Shown here one piece after another: positions 19,205 through 27,792 of a stretch of DNA of 64,000 nt (positions are counted from its first letter, which is position 1; the number at the start of each line of letters is the position of its first letter). The translations under genes and the position numbers were made by a program. The stretch spans positions 3,621,001 through 3,685,000 of the forward strand of contig CP063163.1 in NCBI GenBank assembly GCA_014960805.1, given 5' to 3'. Origin of the DNA: Cytobacillus suaedae (lineage in GTDB: Bacteria; Bacillota; Bacilli; Bacillales; Bacillaceae_L). Below the pieces are notes generated by a model. It was not told the DNA's origin. It saw only the letters and a list, made by a program, of their open reading frames with translations, and did not search any database.

Positions 19205-20128
19205 CTACTTATTAATTCTCCTTCCACTATAATTAGACAAAAAATCACTCTTCTTTCCGGTAATAGCGACTCCTAATGAAACTCTAGTATCTGCTACGAC
19301 CATAAACAACACTGTACCAAGTGCCAAATGAATAACTGCCCAAGGAATACTAATATTCGTAATAACTGTGAATACACCGCTTAGTAATTGAATGAGAATA
19401 ATGAATGAAGCTATAAATAAACGGCTCTGTAACACTCTCCCCCATTTTCTCCAATATGAATAACCTGTTAATAGTAGTATGTAAGCTACAGTAATAAATG
19501 CAACCCATCTATGTAACGTTTGAAATAGTTGCGGACCGGTAGTAGGCAGCCACGAATCTTCACAAGCAAACCATTCACACGCTAACCCATAATGCATATG
19601 TTTTATATAAGCTCCTAATCCAATTGTCACTAACACTAAAACCAATACTAGGTTTAGACTATGAATCATTGTTTTTTGGTGTGTAATGTTTTCAAACGTC
19701 CCACTTCTTTGGTTAATTCGATAAATCCATAGCAAGCTAAACATAAAAAGCATAGCCGTTAGAAGATGGGTAGTAACAACAATCGTTGGTAAGTCCAAAA
19801 TGACTACTACAGCACCTGCAAGAACTTGAAATGTAAGTATACCTATCATCCAATTACCCGCAGCCCGCAAACGATCAGTATTCAATTTGCGAATTAGTCT
19901 ATATAAGATAACAGCAATTAATACAAGAAATAAACCTATGACACGATGGGCAAACTCAATTAGGGTATCGCCTTTTAATTCTGGAATCACCTCACCATTA
20001 CATAATGGCCACTCTGGGCCACAGCCCATTCCTGACTCGGATGAAGCAACATATCCTCCAAATACAATTAGTATGTACGTTACAATGATTGAAAGTAAGA
20101 CTACTCGTTTAATAGTAATAAATAACAC
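19205..20128 (-). CDS. ctaA: Heme A synthase CtaA, 307 aa
   Basis: Converts heme O to heme A for aa3-type cytochrome oxidase. It is an eight-helix membrane protein. The conserved ESGMGCGPEWPLCNG loop follows helix 1, and heme-ligand histidines appear in FAHRVIGLF, TTHLLTAML, TLHRWVAFI and VIHLALGTV. A second cysteine pair (CEWFACED) matches Bacillus CtaA. The annotated start is GTG 20128, but AAAAGGGG abuts it directly. A start 6-12 codons into the frame would be better spaced yet has no standard codon, so the start is uncertain. No ctaB or cta operon is adjacent in the window. Confidence 0.92.
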   Translation of the reverse strand: MLFITIKRVVLLSIIVTYILIVFGGYVASSESGMGCGPEWPLCNGEVIPELKGDTLIEFAHRVIGLFLVLIAVILYRLIRKLNTDRLRAAGNWMIGILTFQVLAGAVVVILDLPTIVVTTHLLTAMLFMFSLLWIYRINQRSGTFENITHQKTMIHSLNLVLVLVLVTIGLGAYIKHMHYGLACEWFACEDSWLPTTGPQLFQTLHRWVAFITVAYILLLTGYSYWRKWGRVLQSRLFIASFIILIQLLSGVFTVITNISIPWAVIHLALGTVLFMVVADTRVSLGVAITGKKSDFLSNYSGRRINK

Positions 20129-20405
20129 CCCTTTTGGAAATTTATCAATATTCTAACAATATAAAGAGGCATACTAAGTGAGCCTAGTCACTTAGTGCTG
20201 TTATTAATTTAAACCGAGCCACTTAGTTCCCTAAAGATGATTAAGATTATTTTTAGTTCTCTTTAACTCTATTTAACATAAGAGACTTCATCTTTCAATT
20301 TTATAATTTCTTTTTCATAAAAACATTTGTATAATTTAGAAGGACATCCATACTAAATAATGGAATATATAAAGATAGAATGTAGTTTAAGGAAGGTTTT
20401 ATTGA
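20129..20405. promoter_or_regulatory. Divergent promoter region of ctaA and the diguanylate cyclase, with a dyad
   Basis: Contains ACTAAGTGA (20173-20181) paired with TCACTTAGT (20188-20196) across a 6-nt spacer. A third CACTTAGT half-site lies at about 20220-20227. The dyad is about 50 bp upstream of ctaA. It could be an operator or a hairpin; no known consensus is matched with certainty. Confidence 0.45.
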
Positions 20406-21521
20406 ATGCTTAGTGATTTAGTTATTAATATATCTATTTTAATGTCCTTCACTTTTATATGGCATCAGCTATTTAGACATAATCGACTTACTATGAACTC
20501 TCCATTAAGGATTAAAATACTAGATGGCTTAATCGCAGGTTTATTAGGAATTATTTTGATGCACTACAGTATACAAGTAAATAATATTACTATTTTAGAC
20601 TTAAGGCATATTCCGGTGATTTTAGTTGCATTCTTTGGTGGCTTTATACCGACTCTAGTATCAGTAATTGTTATTTCAATAGGTAGATTCCTAATTGCAT
20701 ATAACTTCTCTTCAGTCGTTTCTTTATTTATGATGTTTACAATTGCCTTTGGTGCTAGTTTTATATCTACAAGACTCAAACTCACTCCTTGGATAAAGTG
20801 GATGCTTCTACTGGTTTATAGTCAAACGATCTTTTCCTTGGCATTATATATTGTTGTTGATGACTTTAATGAAGTGTTAGACTATGCCTTTTACCATGTA
20901 ATATCAACTATGGTCGGTGGAACATTAATTTACCATTTTGTAAACTACATCAGATTAAACAGCGAACTATATATTAAATATAAAGAAAGCTCTCAAAGGG
21001 ACTCATTAACTGGACTGTTTAATGTTCGATCGTTTGATTATTATTACAATTCCATTTTGACAAAAACGATGGAAACAAAAGGTGACTGTTCAATTTGTAT
21101 TTTAGATGTTGATCACTTTAAGCAAATTAACGATACACACGGCCATTTGGCAGGTGATAAAGTATTAAAACAGCTCGCAAATCTACTAAAGAGTTTAACC
21201 CGTGAAGAAGATATTTTATCAAGAAACGGTGGAGAAGAATTTTCAATTATTCTACCCAATTGTAATTATGAAAAAGCAAAGGAAATTGCAGAACGAATTC
21301 GCAAAAAAGTAGAAGAGCAACCATTTTATCTTTCTGAGAACAAACAAATAAATCTTACTGTTTCTGTAGGTATTGCTGCTTATTATGATGACTTAGAGAA
21401 ACCTTACACACTTTTCCAAGAAGCCGACGATGCACTCTATCACGCTAAACAGAATGGGAGAAATATCGTCTGTTCTTCTTCACGATCAATAACACAACAG
21501 AATTTAAACTTTAATAATTAA
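20406..21521 (+). CDS. Membrane-bound diguanylate cyclase with LytS-like 5TM sensor, 371 aa
   Basis: The first ~190 residues hold five to six hydrophobic helices and resemble the 5TM-5TMR_LYT sensor module (LDGLIAGLLGIILMHYSIQV, then LRHIPVILVAFFGGFIPTLV). The C-terminal ~170 residues are a GGDEF domain with RDSLTGLFNVRSF, DVDHFKQINDTHGHLAGD and the active-site variant GGEEF. An intact I-site RxxD (REED) precedes GGEEF by five residues, so c-di-GMP feedback inhibition is expected. There is no EAL domain. RBS AAGGAAGG lies 9 nt before ATG. The ligand sensed by the membrane part is unknown. Confidence 0.9.
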   Translation: MLSDLVINISILMSFTFIWHQLFRHNRLTMNSPLRIKILDGLIAGLLGIILMHYSIQVNNITILDLRHIPVILVAFFGGFIPTLVSVIVISIGRFLIAYNFSSVVSLFMMFTIAFGASFISTRLKLTPWIKWMLLLVYSQTIFSLALYIVVDDFNEVLDYAFYHVISTMVGGTLIYHFVNYIRLNSELYIKYKESSQRDSLTGLFNVRSFDYYYNSILTKTMETKGDCSICILDVDHFKQINDTHGHLAGDKVLKQLANLLKSLTREEDILSRNGGEEFSIILPNCNYEKAKEIAERIRKKVEEQPFYLSENKQINLTVSVGIAAYYDDLEKPYTLFQEADDALYHAKQNGRNIVCSSSRSITQQNLNFNN

Positions 21522-21552
21522 AATAACCCCTAGTGAAGGCTAGGGGTTATTT
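21521..21552. terminator. Bidirectional terminator between the diguanylate cyclase and MATE genes
   Basis: Arms AAATAACCCCTAG (21521-21533) and CTAGGGGTTATTT (21540-21552). The two genes converge and the hairpin includes both stop codons. Confidence 0.85.
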
Positions 21553-22912
21553 TCGAAACAGGAATTTGAAACTCATATTTCCTTTGTATTTGAATTAGTC
21601 TAAACGATAAACCTATTCCCGCTGCAAGCAATCCTGCTGTTAAGCCGATCCAGTATCCAGGAGCACCTAAATTCGTAAAATTAGCCAAATAATAACCTAG
21701 TGGTAAGCAAATTAGCCAATAGGCTATAAGTGTCATTACGAAAGCTACATTTACATCCTTATAGCCTCTGAGGGCTGCAAGAGCAGTTGCTTGGATAGCA
21801 TCTGCCAATTGGAAAAATAAAGCATATATCAAAAAGTGAGCAGTTAACACAATAACTTCCGGGTCATTCGAATAAAGGCCCGCAACATCATATCTAAACA
21901 GGACAACTAACAATCCCGTTACTAATGCAATTATCATAGATAAACCTATGCCAAGCCAACTATAAACCTTTGCATCTTTATATCGTTTTGCCCCAACTTC
22001 AAATCCAACTAAAACTGTTAAGGCCATTGAAATACTTACTGGTATCATATAAAGGAAGGAAACTACATTTAAAGCAGTTTGATAGGCAGCAATTGTTGTA
22101 ATCGCAAATTTGCTTATCAATATTGTGACTACAGCAAACATGCTTGTTTCAAAAAAAGTTGATAAGCCCATCGGTACTCCTATTCTTAGGATTTCTTTAC
22201 TCTCTTCAAGTGATATAGATTTATAGTTTGTAAATACAGAGTAGGTTGAAAAAGGCGTTTTCGTTTTAATAATAAATGCTGTAAGCCCTGCAATTACCCA
22301 ATATGTCAAAGAAGTAGCAAATCCCGCTCCAGCTCCACCAAGTTCAGGAAATCCCCAGTGTCCATAAATTAATACATAGTTTAAAAAGAAGTTCACTGGT
22401 AGAGAGCTTAACAAGATAATCATCACAATTCTTGTGATCCCTAAAGCATAGATAAATGATCGTAATACATTAAAAACAAACAAAGGGATAATTCCAAAAC
22501 TTAATCCAAATAAATAATCATGAGCTGTTTTGTGGACACTAGGAGCTAAATTCATAGCGTCTAAAATAGGATTTAGGATAATAGCACCAACAAAAATAAC
22601 GATTATTCCGATGATAAAAGCTAGATTAATGCCATTTACTACTACACTAGTTACTTCTTTATCTCTCTTCTCACCAAAACGCTGGGCAGCTATAGGTGAT
22701 ACTGCAAGTAAGATTCCACTTAATCCTGTGAAAATTGGATTCCAAATAGAAGAACCAATGGCTACTCCAGCCAAATCAGCTGGGTTGTATTTACCTGACA
22801 TTATTGTGTTAAAAAACACCATAGAAAACATACCAAGTTGTGTAATCAGTATAGGAATTAACATTATGAAAATTAGTTTTATTTTTTCTTTCAAATTATG
22901 TGTTTGATACAT
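21530..22912 (-). CDS. MATE-family multidrug efflux transporter, 460 aa
   Basis: Twelve hydrophobic helices in two homologous halves, of usual MATE length. The N-terminal half has MLIPILITQLGMFSMVFFNTIMSGKYNPADLAG and IAAQRFGEKR, the second half IRIGVPMGLSTFFETS-like sequence and VGFEVGAKRYKDA, all typical of NorM/YeeO-like proteins. It exports cationic compounds using a sodium or proton gradient. The substrate cannot be told. It is monocistronic. Confidence 0.9.
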   Translation of the reverse strand: MYQTHNLKEKIKLIFIMLIPILITQLGMFSMVFFNTIMSGKYNPADLAGVAIGSSIWNPIFTGLSGILLAVSPIAAQRFGEKRDKEVTSVVVNGINLAFIIGIIVIFVGAIILNPILDAMNLAPSVHKTAHDYLFGLSFGIIPLFVFNVLRSFIYALGITRIVMIILLSSLPVNFFLNYVLIYGHWGFPELGGAGAGFATSLTYWVIAGLTAFIIKTKTPFSTYSVFTNYKSISLEESKEILRIGVPMGLSTFFETSMFAVVTILISKFAITTIAAYQTALNVVSFLYMIPVSISMALTVLVGFEVGAKRYKDAKVYSWLGIGLSMIIALVTGLLVVLFRYDVAGLYSNDPEVIVLTAHFLIYALFFQLADAIQATALAALRGYKDVNVAFVMTLIAYWLICLPLGYYLANFTNLGAPGYWIGLTAGLLAAGIGLSFRLIQIQRKYEFQIPVSKITPSLH

Positions 22913-22959
22913 GAGGTTATCTCCTATTTTTCATGTTAAAGATACTCAATTCTATAACA

Positions 22960-22990
22960 AAAACTCTCCTGTGACTACTAGGAGAGTTTT
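22960..22990 (-). terminator. Terminator after the rhodanese gene
   Basis: Arms AAAACTCTCCT (22960-22970) and AGGAGAGTTTT (22980-22990), 14 bp downstream of the stop on the minus strand. Confidence 0.8.
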
Positions 22991-23003
22991 AACATATGCC
23001 TCT

Positions 23004-23309
23004 TTATTTAGTTTCGCCTGTCCACTCAAGCATGCCGCCAACCAGATTACGAACTTTGAAGCCTTGTTCGTTTAGATAGTAGCATACATTTTCACTACGG
23101 CGACCTGAACGGCAAATAAATATATATTCTTTATCTTTGGTGAAGTAATCAAGATTTGCTGGAATATCTCCCATTTTAATGTGCTTAGCACCTGGTACCA
23201 TTCCTTCTGCAACTTCTTCATCTTCACGTACATCGACTAATTCTAACTTCTCGCCTTGTTCAAGCTTTTGCATAAGTTCTTCAGTAGTAATAATTTCAAT
23301 TTCAGACAT
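23004..23309 (-). CDS. ytwF: Single-domain rhodanese-like sulfurtransferase, 101 aa
   Basis: A small rhodanese-homology domain with the catalytic cysteine at residue 66 in the loop ICRSGRRSENV, preceded by ELVDVREDEEVAEGMVPGAKHI. Transfers or binds persulfide sulfur in the cytoplasm. The start was moved to ATG 23309, which has AGGAATGG about 7 nt upstream; a longer frame to 23369 adds 20 residues that do not belong to the fold. The neighbour leuS and the size fit B. subtilis YtwF, so the symbol is given with moderate confidence. Confidence 0.88.
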   Translation of the reverse strand: MSEIEIITTEELMQKLEQGEKLELVDVREDEEVAEGMVPGAKHIKMGDIPANLDYFTKDKEYIFICRSGRRSENVCYYLNEQGFKVRNLVGGMLEWTGETK

Positions 23310-23361
23310 TAAAATCCATTCCTTTCCTTCAACTAGTGATATTATAGCAAAATGAAAATAA

Positions 23362-23396
23362 AAACGCACAGGTTCAAAAATGAACCTAGTGCGTTT
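23362..23396 (-). terminator. Terminator after leuS
   Basis: Arms AACGCAC plus AGGTTC (from 23363) pair with GAACCT plus GTGCGTT (to 23395), just past the leuS stop at 23400. Confidence 0.75.
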
Positions 23397-23399
23397 CTT

Positions 23400-25817
23400 C
23401 TAGTTAGCTACGATGTTAACTAATTTACCTGGTACGGCGATTACTTTTCGAATCGTTTTACCTTCGATTTGCTCTTTCACCAATTCATCAGCCATTGCAA
23501 TCTCTTCTAACTTTTCACGTGTTGCATCAGTAGGTACGTTTAGCTTCGCTTTAACTTTACCATTCACTTGAATGACTATTTCAATTTCATCTTCCACTAA
23601 CTTTGCTTCATCAAAAGCTGGCCATGCCTCATAAGAGACTGTATTTGTATAACCAAGTTTCTCCCATAACTCTTCTGCAAGATGTGGAGCAACTGGAGAA
23701 AGTAATTTTACAAAGCCTTCAATATAATTTTTAGGTAAAGTTGTCGCTTTATAGGCTTCATTAATGAAGACCATTAGTTGGGAAATAGCCGTATTGAAAC
23801 GTAATCCCTCATAATCTTCAGTTACCTTTTTAACCGTCTGGTGATACACACGCTCTAAAGCATGACCTTGGTCATCACCAGAAATCTTCTCAGTCATTTG
23901 GCCGTTTTCTTCTACCAACAAGCGCCATACACGATCTAAGAATCTACGTGAGCCGTCCAAGCCTTTTTCAGACCAAGCAATTGAAGCATCTAATGGCCCC
24001 ATGAACATTTCGTATAAGCGTAATGTGTCAGCACCATGGCTAATAATAATATCATCCGGATTTACAACATTTCCTTTTGATTTACTCATTTTTTCATTAT
24101 TTTCTCCAAGGATCATACCTTGATTAAATAACTTTTGGAATGGCTCCTTCGTTGAAACGACTCCAATATCATATAATACTTTGTGCCAGAAGCGAGCATA
24201 TAATAAATGAAGAACTGCATGCTCTGCTCCTCCAATATAGATATCAACTGGTAACCAGCGCTTTAATTTTTCTGGGTCTGCTAGTTGTTCACTGTTGGTT
24301 GGATCAATATAGCGTAAGTAGTACCAGCAACTACCTGCCCATTGAGGCATCGTATTTGTTTCACGACGTCCCTTTTTACCAGTTGCTTCATCTACAACAT
24401 TTACCCAATCAGAGATATTCGCAAGAGGAGATTCTCCAGTTCCAGATGGGCGAATTTCTGTTGTTTTAGGTAAAGTTAATGGAAGTTGGTCTTCAGGTAC
24501 CGCAGTCATTGTGCCATCTTCCCAATGTATGATTGGAATAGGCTCTCCCCAATAACGTTGACGGCTGAATAACCAGTCACGTAAACGATACGTAACCTTT
24601 TTCTCACCTTTTCCATTCTCCTCTAACCAAGAAATCATCTTTGTAATCGCTTCTTCTTTTCCTAAGCCATTTACGAATTCAGAGTTAACGTGCTCGCCTT
24701 CGTTTGTGTAAGCTTCTTTCGTAACATCTCCACCAGCAACAACTTCTTTTATTTGTAGGTCGAACTTCATTGCAAATTCATGATCACGCTCATCATGTCC
24801 TGGAACTGCCATAATAGCACCTGTTCCGTAAGTTGCTAACACATAATCAGCAATCCAAATTGGCATCTTTTCACCATTCACAGGGTTAATTGCGTACGCC
24901 CCAGTGAATACACCAGTTTTATCTTTTGCTAAGTCTGTTCTTTCTAGGTCACTCTTCATTTTTACTTTATCTAAATAGGATTCTACAGCTTCCTTTTGCT
25001 CAGCCGTCGTTATTTTACTAACAAAAGCATGCTCCGGTGCTAAAACAGCATACGTCGCTCCAAATAAAGTGTCTGGTCTAGTCGTGAATACAGTGAAAGT
25101 TTCATCATGACCATCAATTTCAAACGTTACATGTGCACCCTCGGAACGACCAATCCAGTTACGTTGCATTTCTTTTAAGCTTTCAGGCCAATCTAATTCT
25201 TCTAAGTCTTCTAATAAACGATCACCATATTCTGTAATTTTAAGCATCCACTGCTTCATTGGACGTCGCTCAACAGGATGGCCTCCTCGCTCACTTTTTC
25301 CATCAATCACTTCTTCGTTCGCTAACACTGTTCCTAATGCAGGACACCAGTTAACTGCAACTTCATCAATGTAAGCTAAGCCTTTTTCATAAAGTTTTAT
25401 GAATATCCATTGTGTCCACTTATAATACTCTGGATCTGTGGTATTAACTTCGCGATCCCAATCATAAGAAAAGCCTAATTCCTTGATTTGACGACGGAAT
25501 GTATTAATGTTTTGTTCTGTGAATTCCGCTGGGTCATTTCCTGTATCTAATGCATACTGTTCTGCTGGAAGTCCAAAGGCATCCCAACCCATTGGATGTA
25601 ATACATTATAGCCTTGCATACGCTTCATTCTTGATAAGATGTCAGTAGCAGTATAGCCCTCCGGGTGTCCTACATGAAGTCCTGCTCCTGAAGGATAAGG
25701 AAACATGTCTAATGCGTAAAACTTCCTCTTTTCAACTTCTTCATTCGTTTTAAATGTCTTATTACTTTCCCAGTGCGTTTGCCATTTCTTTTCAATCTCA
25801 CGATGATTGAAACTCAT
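23400..25817 (-). CDS. leuS: Leucyl-tRNA synthetase, 805 aa
   Basis: Class I synthetase charging tRNA-Leu. The HIGH-type motif is [18 protein letters not shown] near residue 40-55 and KMSKSKGN near residue 576. The CP1 editing domain is present ([19 protein letters not shown] and [19 protein letters not shown]). The C-terminal domain ends with [15 protein letters not shown], as in Bacillus. ATG 25817 is the start, with GAGGAGGAAGG upstream; an in-frame ATG at 25841 would sit before that ribosome site. Expression is controlled by the T-box leader immediately upstream. Confidence 0.96.
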   Translation of the reverse strand: MSFNHREIEKKWQTHWESNKTFKTNEEVEKRKFYALDMFPYPSGAGLHVGHPEGYTATDILSRMKRMQGYNVLHPMGWDAFGLPAEQYALDTGNDPAEFTEQNINTFRRQIKELGFSYDWDREVNTTDPEYYKWTQWIFIKLYEKGLAYIDEVAVNWCPALGTVLANEEVIDGKSERGGHPVERRPMKQWMLKITEYGDRLLEDLEELDWPESLKEMQRNWIGRSEGAHVTFEIDGHDETFTVFTTRPDTLFGATYAVLAPEHAFVSKITTAEQKEAVESYLDKVKMKSDLERTDLAKDKTGVFTGAYAINPVNGEKMPIWIADYVLATYGTGAIMAVPGHDERDHEFAMKFDLQIKEVVAGGDVTKEAYTNEGEHVNSEFVNGLGKEEAITKMISWLEENGKGEKKVTYRLRDWLFSRQRYWGEPIPIIHWEDGTMTAVPEDQLPLTLPKTTEIRPSGTGESPLANISDWVNVVDEATGKKGRRETNTMPQWAGSCWYYLRYIDPTNSEQLADPEKLKRWLPVDIYIGGAEHAVLHLLYARFWHKVLYDIGVVSTKEPFQKLFNQGMILGENNEKMSKSKGNVVNPDDIIISHGADTLRLYEMFMGPLDASIAWSEKGLDGSRRFLDRVWRLLVEENGQMTEKISGDDQGHALERVYHQTVKKVTEDYEGLRFNTAISQLMVFINEAYKATTLPKNYIEGFVKLLSPVAPHLAEELWEKLGYTNTVSYEAWPAFDEAKLVEDEIEIVIQVNGKVKAKLNVPTDATREKLEEIAMADELVKEQIEGKTIRKVIAVPGKLVNIVAN

Positions 25818-25878
25818 ATAAACCTTCCTCCTCTGTATCACAACTTACTTTTTTACCATTGTGTACGTTTTTGAACAT

Positions 25879-26145
25879 AAAAAAACCTCTCATCCCATAA
25901 AAGGGACGAGAGGTTATATGTATAACTCCCGCGGTACCACCCAAATTAGTGTACGTACGTCACTCACTTCATTATTCCTTAACGCGGACAAAACGACAAA
26001 TACTACTTGGAAAGCAACATGGCTTTCGTTCGCACCTGCAACTCAAAGGCGAGTTCATGAACTAACAATGATTGACTTGCACCACCCGTCAACTCTCTGA
26101 ACATGTTCGATTCATTACTATTCCTTTTCTCGGTTATTACTGTAT
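25879..26145 (-). ncRNA. T-box leader of leuS, leucine specifier CTC
   Basis: Reading leftward, the leader ends with the T-box core GGGTGGTACCGCGG (complement at 25929-25942) and a terminator with arms at 25885-25895 and 25903-25914 followed by a T run. In the stem I region the sequence ATGAACTCGCC presents CTC (26053-26051) as specifier, a leucine codon matching the downstream gene. Uncharged tRNA-Leu should stabilise the antiterminator. The 5' end is approximate. Confidence 0.92.
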
Positions 26146-26164
26146 TTTCTTAAGTATATTGAGT

Positions 26165-26193
26165 ATTGTATATAATTTGGTAAAGAACTGCAA
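26165..26193 (-). promoter_or_regulatory. Probable sigma-A promoter of the leuS T-box transcript
   Basis: On the minus strand TTGCAG (26193-26188), 17-bp spacer, TACAAT (26170-26165). The -10 is good, the -35 weak. Start would fall just before stem I. Confidence 0.55.
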
Positions 26194-26281
26194 GACCATT
26201 TATAAAAATAGGCTTATTTTATAAAAATTGGTAAGCGTTAATGTTTTCTAATTTGAACAATGTCCGTTCCTTTGTGCTGCA

Positions 26282-26429
26282 GGCACTTGCTTTCCGCGGG
26301 GAATCATGAAAAAGCCCAACTGCCGGCTTTTTCATGGGCGGATTCCCATCGGGGAGGAAGTCGAGCCTCCTCGCCGTTCCGTCTGCGGGGTCTCGACCTT
26401 TCCTCTATCTCCCGCAGGAGTCAAGTGCC
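26282..26429. repeat. GC-rich palindromic element, copy 2, with an internal hairpin insertion
   Basis: Arms GGCACTTG (26282-26289) and CAAGTGCC (26422-26429). The core is CTTTCCGCGGGG, GAGCCTCCTCG, TGCGGGGTCT and CCCGCAGGAGTC, as in the other copies. An inner stem GTCGAG/CTCGAC flanks the CCTCC/GGGGT segment. This copy carries an extra hairpin, CATGAAAAAGCC (26305-26316) with its complement (26325-26336). It lies between the leuS leader and nirK. Confidence 0.85.
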
Positions 26430-26570
26430 TTCCGCTCCAATCCACTCTTAACAGACAATATTGTTGAATACCCCCTCAAAAAGATCACTATTTAATATTT
26501 TCGATTCTACTATTCATACATTATTTATATGTTCATCAATTCACAAACTGTACATAAAGTAACCCTTTTT

Positions 26571-26586
26571 TGTGGCCTGAGTCACA
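26571..26586 (+). promoter_or_regulatory. FNR-type operator upstream of nirK
   Basis: TGTGGCCTGAGTCACA matches TGTGA-N6-TCACA with one mismatch. The dyad extends to TTTTGTG/CACAAAA (26568-26589), centred at 26578.5. That is exactly -41.5 from the start implied by TATTAT at 26608-26613, the geometry of an FNR-activated class II promoter. Binding is inferred. Confidence 0.75.
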
Positions 26587-26607
26587 AAATTAGTAAAGTA
26601 AACGCTT

Positions 26608-26613
26608 TATTAT
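26608..26613 (+). promoter_or_regulatory. nirK -10 element
   Basis: TATTAT, with a predicted start near 26620 and the FNR-type box in place of a -35 element. Confidence 0.6.
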
Positions 26614-26660
26614 AAAGGTGTAAACAACAATTACTAAATAAATTTTTTGGGGGTAATCGT

Positions 26661-27725
26661 ATGAACAGTCGATTTAAAATGTTATTCATTTTAGCTTTAT
26701 CTTCAACGGTTGTGTTAGCTGGATGTAATTCAAGTGCTACTAATGATAGTCCACAGGAAGACGGGGTAGTTGAAGCTGCTGCTCCTACCAATGAAGTAGA
26801 AGTTATTGCACCACATAAAGATCTAAACCAAGAGCCAATTCCAGTAAAAATCGAGAGAATTGGAGAAAATGAAGTAAATGTTGAAATGACTTCTCAAATT
26901 ACTGACATTGAAATTAGCCCAGATTACAATTATAAAGCTTGGACTTTTAACGGAGAAGCCCCAGGACCTGTAGTAGTAGTTAAAGAAGGCGATGTCATTA
27001 ACTTCACCTTAAAAAATATGGACCCAGCAATTCCACATAGCATGGATTTCCACGCGGTTCACGCAGCTCCTTCAAAAGGATTTGCAAATGTTGAACCTGA
27101 TGAAACTGGAACTTTCAGATACCCTGCAAATAAACCAGGTGTATTCATGTATCACTGTGGTACAGCTCCAGTACTTTCACATATAGCAAACGGTATGCAC
27201 GGTACAATTATCGTAATGCCAAAAGATGGTTATCCAAACGATGCTGAAATAGATCGTGAATTCGTCCTAATTCAAAATGAATGGTACAAATATAATGATA
27301 TTGAAGATTTTATGAACGGTGAACCAAGTCAAGTTGTATTCTCAACAAAAGCTCTTAAAGAAGGCGACCGCAATACAAACGGAGACACTTTCTCTTTAAA
27401 GGATGAACCTTTATTAGCTAAAGTCGGTGACCGCATTAGAATTTATGTGAATAACGTTGGTCCAAGTGAAGTAAGCTCTTTCCACGTAGTTGGAACTGTA
27501 TTTGACGATGTATATATCGATGGAAACCCATATAACCATATGCAAGGCCTACAAACAGTTATGTTACCTGCAAGTGGTGGAGCTGTAGTTGAATTTACAG
27601 TAACAGAAGTAGGGAACTACCCAATTGTTACTCACCAATTTAATCATGCTCAAAAAGGTGCAGTCGCAATGTTAAAAGTAACTGAAGACGGCAAAGACGA
27701 TGGTAAAGCTGTTGGAGGACATTAA
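26661..27725 (+). CDS. nirK: Copper-containing nitrite reductase NirK, lipoprotein form, 354 aa
   Basis: Reduces nitrite to nitric oxide in denitrification. It begins with a lipoprotein signal peptide, lipobox LAGC with Cys22, so it is anchored to the outer face of the membrane, as expected in a Gram-positive cell. Two cupredoxin domains follow. Type 1 copper ligands are visible as His126 (IPHSMDFH), Cys166, His174 and Met179 (MYHCGTAPVLSHIANGMHG). Type 2 ligands are His131, His165 and a histidine in VTHQFNHAQKG. The Cys-to-His spacing is 8, as in the CGTAPVL subgroup rather than the Alcaligenes type (9). RBS GGGGGT precedes ATG. A terminator separates it from nosD. Confidence 0.95.
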   Translation: MNSRFKMLFILALSSTVVLAGCNSSATNDSPQEDGVVEAAAPTNEVEVIAPHKDLNQEPIPVKIERIGENEVNVEMTSQITDIEISPDYNYKAWTFNGEAPGPVVVVKEGDVINFTLKNMDPAIPHSMDFHAVHAAPSKGFANVEPDETGTFRYPANKPGVFMYHCGTAPVLSHIANGMHGTIIVMPKDGYPNDAEIDREFVLIQNEWYKYNDIEDFMNGEPSQVVFSTKALKEGDRNTNGDTFSLKDEPLLAKVGDRIRIYVNNVGPSEVSSFHVVGTVFDDVYIDGNPYNHMQGLQTVMLPASGGAVVEFTVTEVGNYPIVTHQFNHAQKGAVAMLKVTEDGKDDGKAVGGH

Positions 27726-27749
27726 TCTACAAATTGTTATTTAAAACTT

Positions 27750-27777
27750 CCCCCAGTTACCTGGGGGATATTTTTTT
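27750..27777 (+). terminator. Terminator/attenuator between nirK and nosD
   Basis: CCCCCAG, TTAC, CTGGGGG (27750-27767), then a seven-T run (27771-27777). The nosD ribosome site GAGGAGG follows directly, so read-through would give the nos genes lower expression than nirK. Confidence 0.85.
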
Positions 27778-27792
27778 AGAGGAGGTATACTC

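Noticed and set aside
23004-23369. Longer rhodanese frame from 23369
   Set aside because: The extra 20 residues fall outside the rhodanese fold, and ATG 23309 has the proper ribosome site.
25861-26451. Short frames within the leuS leader and the palindromic element
   Set aside because: They overlap a T-box and a repeat, start without ribosome sites and show no protein-like composition.
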